The notes below the pieces were generated by a model. That model ran no database searches. It worked only from the letters and a program-made list of their open reading frames with translations, and was not told the origin of the DNA. The translations under genes were made by a program, and so were the position numbers. Positions 6,347 to 6,352 of a DNA stretch of 6,352 bases are shown here, piece after piece. The stretch comes from Anaerolineales bacterium (GTDB lineage Bacteria; Chloroflexota; Anaerolineae; Anaerolineales; E44-bin32): positions 1 to 6,352 of the forward strand of contig JAUWDI010000060.1 of NCBI GenBank assembly GCA_030608865.1. Direction: 5' to 3'. How positions within the stretch are numbered: the stretch's first letter is position 1; the number at the start of each line of letters is the position of its first letter.

Positions 6347-6352
6347 GTGCAT

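Larger units (their letters stand above)
4963..6352 (-). mobile_element. IS110-family insertion sequence (partial, left end outside window)
   Basis: The element comprises the transposase gene plus about 150 nt of downstream non-coding sequence. Its right end is placed at about 4963-4965, where repeat A2 loses its similarity, next to CT on the transposase strand (AG at 4963-4964). IS110 elements lack terminal inverted repeats and known members such as IS621 use a CT core, so this boundary rests on repeat interruption and family knowledge. In the IS110 group the non-coding bridge RNA is encoded upstream of the transposase, here beyond 6352. The 4966-5116 stretch holds nothing I recognise. Confidence 0.65.

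Noticed and set aside
5117..6352. Transposase start at the window-edge ATG (6352)
   Set aside because: The AAGGAGGT ribosome site lies downstream of that ATG and correctly spaced before 6334, and family proteins start at the VYIGID block.

Overview
The window reads as bacterial chromosomal DNA of middling GC content. The heterodimeric ABC exporter pair, a solitary rtcA, an IS110-family transposase and dense palindromic intergenic repeats starting TGTCAT are together reminiscent of Chloroflexota (Anaerolineae-like) genomes. That placement is an impression from gene style and repeat type, not a search result, and should be held loosely.

Layout. Positions 2-1270 (+) carry the C-terminal two thirds of an ABC exporter half-transporter, cut by the window start. 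A second, complete half-transporter follows after 6 nt at 1277-3082 (+). The two almost certainly form one heterodimeric type IV ABC exporter translated from one operon. Both lack the usual catalytic glutamate after Walker B: the first has Asp and the second has Lys. A 111-nt convergent gap follows. On the minus strand at 3194-4255 lies an RNA 3'-terminal phosphate cyclase (rtcA) with its nucleotidyl-accepting histidine intact.

From 4256 to about 5116 there is no convincing gene. About 600 nt of this (4360-4965) is a mosaic of structured repeats: a TGTCAT-ended palindromic element (copy A1), a fragment of a related element (C1), two tandem copies of a roughly 118-nt unit built from four hairpins (B1, B2), another TGTC/GACA-bounded element (C2), and a second copy of the first (A2). 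One hairpin differs between B1 and B2 by a compensated base-pair change.

From about 4965 to the right edge lies an IS110-family insertion sequence. Its DEDD transposase is on the minus strand (5117-6334) behind a near-perfect Shine-Dalgarno. Repeat A2 loses its expected right end at 4965, next to a CT dinucleotide in the transposase-sense orientation. This is what an IS110 element inserted into the palindromic repeat would leave. The left end of the IS, and any bridge RNA encoded there, would lie beyond position 6352.

The strongest leads are the insertion junction, the covarying repeat hairpins and the ABC pair lacking both catalytic glutamates. I see no evidence of a wholly new multi-gene system in this window.
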